Shown here in pieces: positions 40,668 to 43,350 of a stretch of DNA of 43,350 bases. Location: assembly GCA_044375555.1 (NCBI GenBank), contig JBILML010000025.1, positions 1-43,350 of the forward strand. The letters are read 5' to 3'. Under the pieces are notes generated by a model that saw nothing but the letters and a program-made list of their open reading frames with translations, did not search any database and was not told the origin of the DNA. Both the position numbers and the translations under genes were made by a program. Within the stretch, counting starts at the first letter, position 1. Every line of letters begins with the position of its first letter. The stretch comes from UBA967 sp044375555 (lineage in GTDB: Bacteria > Verrucomicrobiota > Verrucomicrobiia > Chthoniobacterales > Terrimicrobiaceae).

Positions 40668-41579
40668 GTGAAACTTTCGCTGTCGACCTGCTGGAATTCT
40701 TGGCGTCACCAAGACGGTCGCGCCATGATCGAGGAAATCCTAGCGCTCGGCTTCGACTCGCTCGAGCTCAGCCACGGCATCCGCCCATCCCAATTCGAGG
40801 GTGTCCTCCAAATTCGCGAAAAGCGAAAATTCCAGGTCTCCAGCGTCCACAATTTCATGCCCATGCCGGTCGAGGTTCAGACCGACTCGCCGGATTGCTA
40901 CGAGTTCACCTCCGACCGGGCGACGGACCGCGAGCGCGCCCTCAAGCTCACACTGGCGACGATCGATTGGGCGGCGAAACTCGAGGCGCCATTTGTGGTC
41001 GTCCACACCGGCCGGATGCGCTCGCTGAATTTGAGCGAACCGCTCCGCGCGATGGTCGAGCAGGGCAATCTCCACTCCCGCGAACATGTCCGCCAAAAGC
41101 TCGCCGCCGTGCAGACACGCGAGAAAGTCGCCGAGGCCTACACCACTCGTGTGCTGGAAACTCTGCGCGAAGCCGCCGAGCACGCCGGCAAGCGCGGAGT
41201 GAAGCTCGGCATCGAGAACCGCGAACACTACGAGGCGATCCCGAGCGAGCGGGAGTTCCCGGATTTTCTCAAACGCCTCGATTCAGCAAACGCCGGCTAC
41301 TGGCACGACTTCGGCCACGCCCAGATCAAGGAAAACCTCGGCCTCATCGACCACCGCGAACATCTCGCAACCATGGCTCCGCGGCTCCTCGGCTGCCACA
41401 TCCACGACACGCGCTGGCCGTTCCGCGACCACTGCCCGCCCTTCACTGGCCAAACGCGCTTTGACGAACTCGTGCTGCTCCTTCCCAAAAAATGCACCAT
41501 GGTTTTGGAGATGTCCCCTCGCGCCGAGGCGGCCGACATCGTGCAAGCGGCGGAGGCCTGGGCCAAACGCTTCAAATGA
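40668..41579 (+). CDS. Sugar-phosphate isomerase/epimerase-like TIM barrel
   Basis: This 303-residue protein has the xylose-isomerase-like/AP-endonuclease-2 fold. Metal ligands are suggested by the first-strand LSLSTCWNSW, FVVVHTGR (His), LGIENREHYE (Glu), YWHDFGHAQIK (Asp/His), GCHIHDTRW (His) and the terminal VLEMSPR (Glu). The substrate is not deducible; such proteins isomerise or epimerise sugars or act on DNA abasic sites. A GTG start at 40668 opens the conserved first strand. It overlaps the next gene by 4 bases. Confidence 0.84.
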   Translation: MKLSLSTCWNSWRHQDGRAMIEEILALGFDSLELSHGIRPSQFEGVLQIREKRKFQVSSVHNFMPMPVEVQTDSPDCYEFTSDRATDRERALKLTLATIDWAAKLEAPFVVVHTGRMRSLNLSEPLRAMVEQGNLHSREHVRQKLAAVQTREKVAEAYTTRVLETLREAAEHAGKRGVKLGIENREHYEAIPSEREFPDFLKRLDSANAGYWHDFGHAQIKENLGLIDHREHLATMAPRLLGCHIHDTRWPFRDHCPPFTGQTRFDELVLLLPKKCTMVLEMSPRAEAADIVQAAEAWAKRFK

Positions 41580-42619
41580 AAAAACACTTCCTCACCGCCA
41601 TCCAGTTGCTCGTCACTGTCGGCCTGCTTTTTTGGATTTTCCGCAACCCCGAGCAGAATCGAAAAATGCTCGAAGCGCTCGATGTCGCGAACGCGTGGTG
41701 GCTCCTGCCGGGCCTTCTCGCGCTCGGCGGCGGGCTGCTTCTGCAGGCCATGCGATGGAGGATCCTGCTCGAAGTCCAGAGCATCGCGATCTCGTATTGG
41801 CGGAGCTTGCGAATTCTTCTCGTGGGGATGTTTTTTAATCTCTTCCTGCTCGGAGCCACCGGCGGCGACATCATCAAAATTTTCCTCATCATGCGCGAGG
41901 CTCCCGATAAAAAAGCCGGCGCGCTGCTGAGTGTTTTCATCGATCGCGTGGTTGGTGTGCTCGCGCTGGCGGCGGTTTCGGCGGTTGTGATCCTGCTTCG
42001 CTGGCAGGACCTCATGGCGCACGAAGTCACCCGCTACGGCGTGGCCACTGCCGCCGTGATTCTCGGCGGCTCGATCGGGTTTGTTGTCGTGGCCTGGCTG
42101 GCGGGGCGGTTCCATCTCGCGGCGAAACTTCCGCGCTGGTTGCCCGCTCACGACAAGCTCGTCGAGGCCGCAGGAGCTTTTGTGGAATATGCCCGGGCGG
42201 GCGGATCGGTCGGCAAGGCCTTCCTGCTCTCGATCCCCGCGCATCTGCTGATGTTTTCCACATTCTGGTTCGGGGCAAAAGCCTTCGCCGCCGGGCTGAG
42301 TGTGCTCAGCATTTATTGTGTGATGCCGATCGTGGCGACCGTGACGGCGTTGCCCATCAGCATTGGTGGAGCGGGCCTCCGCGAGGGTCTCTTCATCCAA
42401 ATCCTCGGGGCGCTCTACTCCACACCGGAATCCATCGCCACGCTCGTCTCGCTTTCGGGTTTCATGATGCAGGTTTTCTGGAGCCTCATCGGCGGCGTGA
42501 TCTATCTCGGCTACCGCGCCTCGCAGACCATGCCGCTCGGCGAGATGGAAAATGAGGTCGATGCCCTGGAGCGCCGCATCGAGCAAAACCTCGAGCAGGG
42601 CCGCAAACCCGGCGCATGA
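41576..42619 (+). CDS. UPF0104/LPG-synthase-type membrane protein
   Basis: This 347-residue membrane protein has about eight helices and the lysylphosphatidylglycerol synthase transmembrane (UPF0104) pattern: MRWRILLEVQ, LFLLGATGGDIIKIFLIMREAP, VFIDRVVGVLAL and ALPISIGGAGLREGLFI. The soluble synthetase domain is absent. It may be a lipid flippase-like or envelope protein. Its ATG overlaps the isomerase-like gene's stop, and its stop overlaps the next ATG by 4 bases, so the three are coupled. Confidence 0.85.
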   Translation: MKKHFLTAIQLLVTVGLLFWIFRNPEQNRKMLEALDVANAWWLLPGLLALGGGLLLQAMRWRILLEVQSIAISYWRSLRILLVGMFFNLFLLGATGGDIIKIFLIMREAPDKKAGALLSVFIDRVVGVLALAAVSAVVILLRWQDLMAHEVTRYGVATAAVILGGSIGFVVVAWLAGRFHLAAKLPRWLPAHDKLVEAAGAFVEYARAGGSVGKAFLLSIPAHLLMFSTFWFGAKAFAAGLSVLSIYCVMPIVATVTALPISIGGAGLREGLFIQILGALYSTPESIATLVSLSGFMMQVFWSLIGGVIYLGYRASQTMPLGEMENEVDALERRIEQNLEQGRKPGA

Positions 42620-42900
42620 GCGCTAAAAAAAAGACCCGCATCGCGATGTCGGCGGATGGCAAGTTGCTTGCCGGCGAGGGTGGGGGAGAAGCGCTCCAGA
42701 CCTTGGCGGAAACGGATTCGATTGAAGAAATCGAGGTGGAAATTTTCCCGCAAATCCTCGGAGGCGCGAAAACGCCAACGCTCACGGGATTGCCAGGGGA
42801 GTTTTTGCCGAAGCCGCTCGATTTTCGAATGACCTCGATGAAGGTCGTCGAGGGCCGTTGCGTGGCGACTTACCGGCGGGTCAGCGACCGCGCTTGTTGA
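42616..42900 (+). pseudogene. Shortened RibD-C/dihydrofolate-reductase-like protein
   Basis: This 94-residue ORF looks like a RibD C-terminal reductase domain with its middle removed. Residues 8-17 (RIAMSADGKL) match the usual N-terminal substrate/NADPH strand, and residues 19-94 match the C-terminal half (GEGGGEALQTL, EIEVEIFPQILGGAKTPTLTG, LPGEFLPKPLDFR). The normal domain is about 200 residues, so about 100 are missing between them. It retains a clean reading frame and a 4-base overlap with the upstream gene, so it may still be translated. The end overlaps convergent smpB by 20 bases. Confidence 0.6.
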
Positions 42901-43342
42901 ATTCCGAAACGGCCCGTTCCGCCTCGCGGGTCTCGACGCGTTTTTTCAAATCCATTCGCTTGTCAGTATCCAGCTTTCCTTTGCCCAGGCCGATCTCGGC
43001 TTTCACGCGGCCTTTTTTCCAATAGAGCCGGAGGACGGGAATGGTGAGACCCTCCCGCTCGACCGAAACGGTAAGCCGGTCAATCTCGAGTCGGTGCATC
43101 AGCAGTCGGCGGGGTCGCTTCAGCTCGTGCTGTTCGTGGCTGGCCCGCTCGTAGGGTTGGATCGTGCAATCATGGAGCCAAATCTGGCCGTTTTGCACGC
43201 GGGCGAAAGAGCCTTGGAGCGAGACCAAGCCAGCCCGGAGGGACTTGACTTCCGTGCCTTTCAATTCCACGCCGGCTTCGAATTTCTCGAGGATGTGGAA
43301 ATCCCGAAAAGCTTTCCGGTTTGTGGTAATTTCCGAGGACAT
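42881..43342 (-). CDS. smpB: SsrA-binding protein SmpB
   Basis: This 153-residue tmRNA-binding protein rescues stalled ribosomes in trans-translation. Signatures are NRKAFRDFHILEKFEAGVEL, GTEVKSLRAGLVSLQGSFARV, WLHDCTIQPYERASHEQHE and the basic C-terminal tail. The length is typical. Eight bases remain upstream in the window, so its promoter cannot be judged. No tmRNA gene (ssrA) lies in the window. Confidence 0.96.
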   Translation of the reverse strand: MSSEITTNRKAFRDFHILEKFEAGVELKGTEVKSLRAGLVSLQGSFARVQNGQIWLHDCTIQPYERASHEQHELKRPRRLLMHRLEIDRLTVSVEREGLTIPVLRLYWKKGRVKAEIGLGKGKLDTDKRMDLKKRVETREAERAVSEFNKRGR

Positions 43343-43350
43343 ACAGCGGT

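Overview
This is a 43.35 kb chromosomal segment from a GC-rich bacterium, almost certainly a member of the Verrucomicrobiota. The phylum is inferred from several features together: a signal-peptide sulfatase, a free-standing four-helix-bundle (S23/IVP) gene, a bacterial GPP34 protein, an orphan TMTC-like membrane/TPR protein, aa3-type oxidase assembly genes, and dispersed palindromic repeats of the ACCACAGAGGACACAG type. No rRNA, tRNA, CRISPR array, prophage or insertion sequence is visible. The DNA is densely coding: genes are usually separated by fewer than 100 bases, and many overlap by 4 bases (ATGA).

Layout, left to right. (1) 0-8.4 kb: a minus-strand group of aldA, a yeast-type cytosine deaminase and a GT87-like membrane glycosyltransferase; then a plus-strand exported sulfatase; then a minus-strand group of GPP34, YdcF/SanA-like, GT4 glycosyltransferase and adenosine deaminase-like genes. 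(2) 8.5-12.7 kb: an S-adenosylmethionine-cycle locus with a SahR-like ArsR-methylase repressor divergent from metK and followed by ahcY. A four-helix-bundle gene framed by 20-bp inverted repeats sits between metK and ahcY. (3) 12.7-19.1 kb: DUF4143 ATPase, FeS-type photolyase, small outer-membrane protein, hemW, DUF362 protein and SYLF protein. (4) 19.1-23.8 kb: a Fur-family regulator with a 7-1-7 box in front of it, then sufC-sufB-sufD, then a Phd/VapC-type toxin-antitoxin pair. (5) 24.0-28.8 kb: overlapping pabC-like, mfd and surA-like genes. (6) 29-31.5 kb: minus-strand DUF6572, HAD phosphatase and glcD-like genes, bordered on both sides by palindromic repeats. (7) 31.8-37.6 kb: a tightly coupled minus-strand cytochrome c oxidase operon (ctaD-ctaA-ctaB-40-aa ORF-ctaE-sco-81-aa ORF-DUF420) that lacks subunit II. 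(8) 37.7-43.3 kb: TMTC-like TPR protein, an AT-rich Sfp-type phosphopantetheinyl transferase, a small basic coiled-coil protein, a sugar-isomerase-like TIM barrel, a UPF0104/flippase-like membrane protein, a shortened RibD-C-like protein and smpB.

Most of this is ordinary housekeeping and no clearly new multi-gene system is evident. The places most worth a second look are: the SahR-like switch with one palindrome sitting across both divergent -10 boxes; the inverted-repeat-framed four-helix-bundle gene inside the SAM-cycle locus; a double-hairpin repeat with fully compensated base changes at 31.6 kb; the translationally coupled 40-aa and 81-aa genes of the oxidase operon; and the Fur-family regulator with a Cys-containing sensing site ahead of suf.
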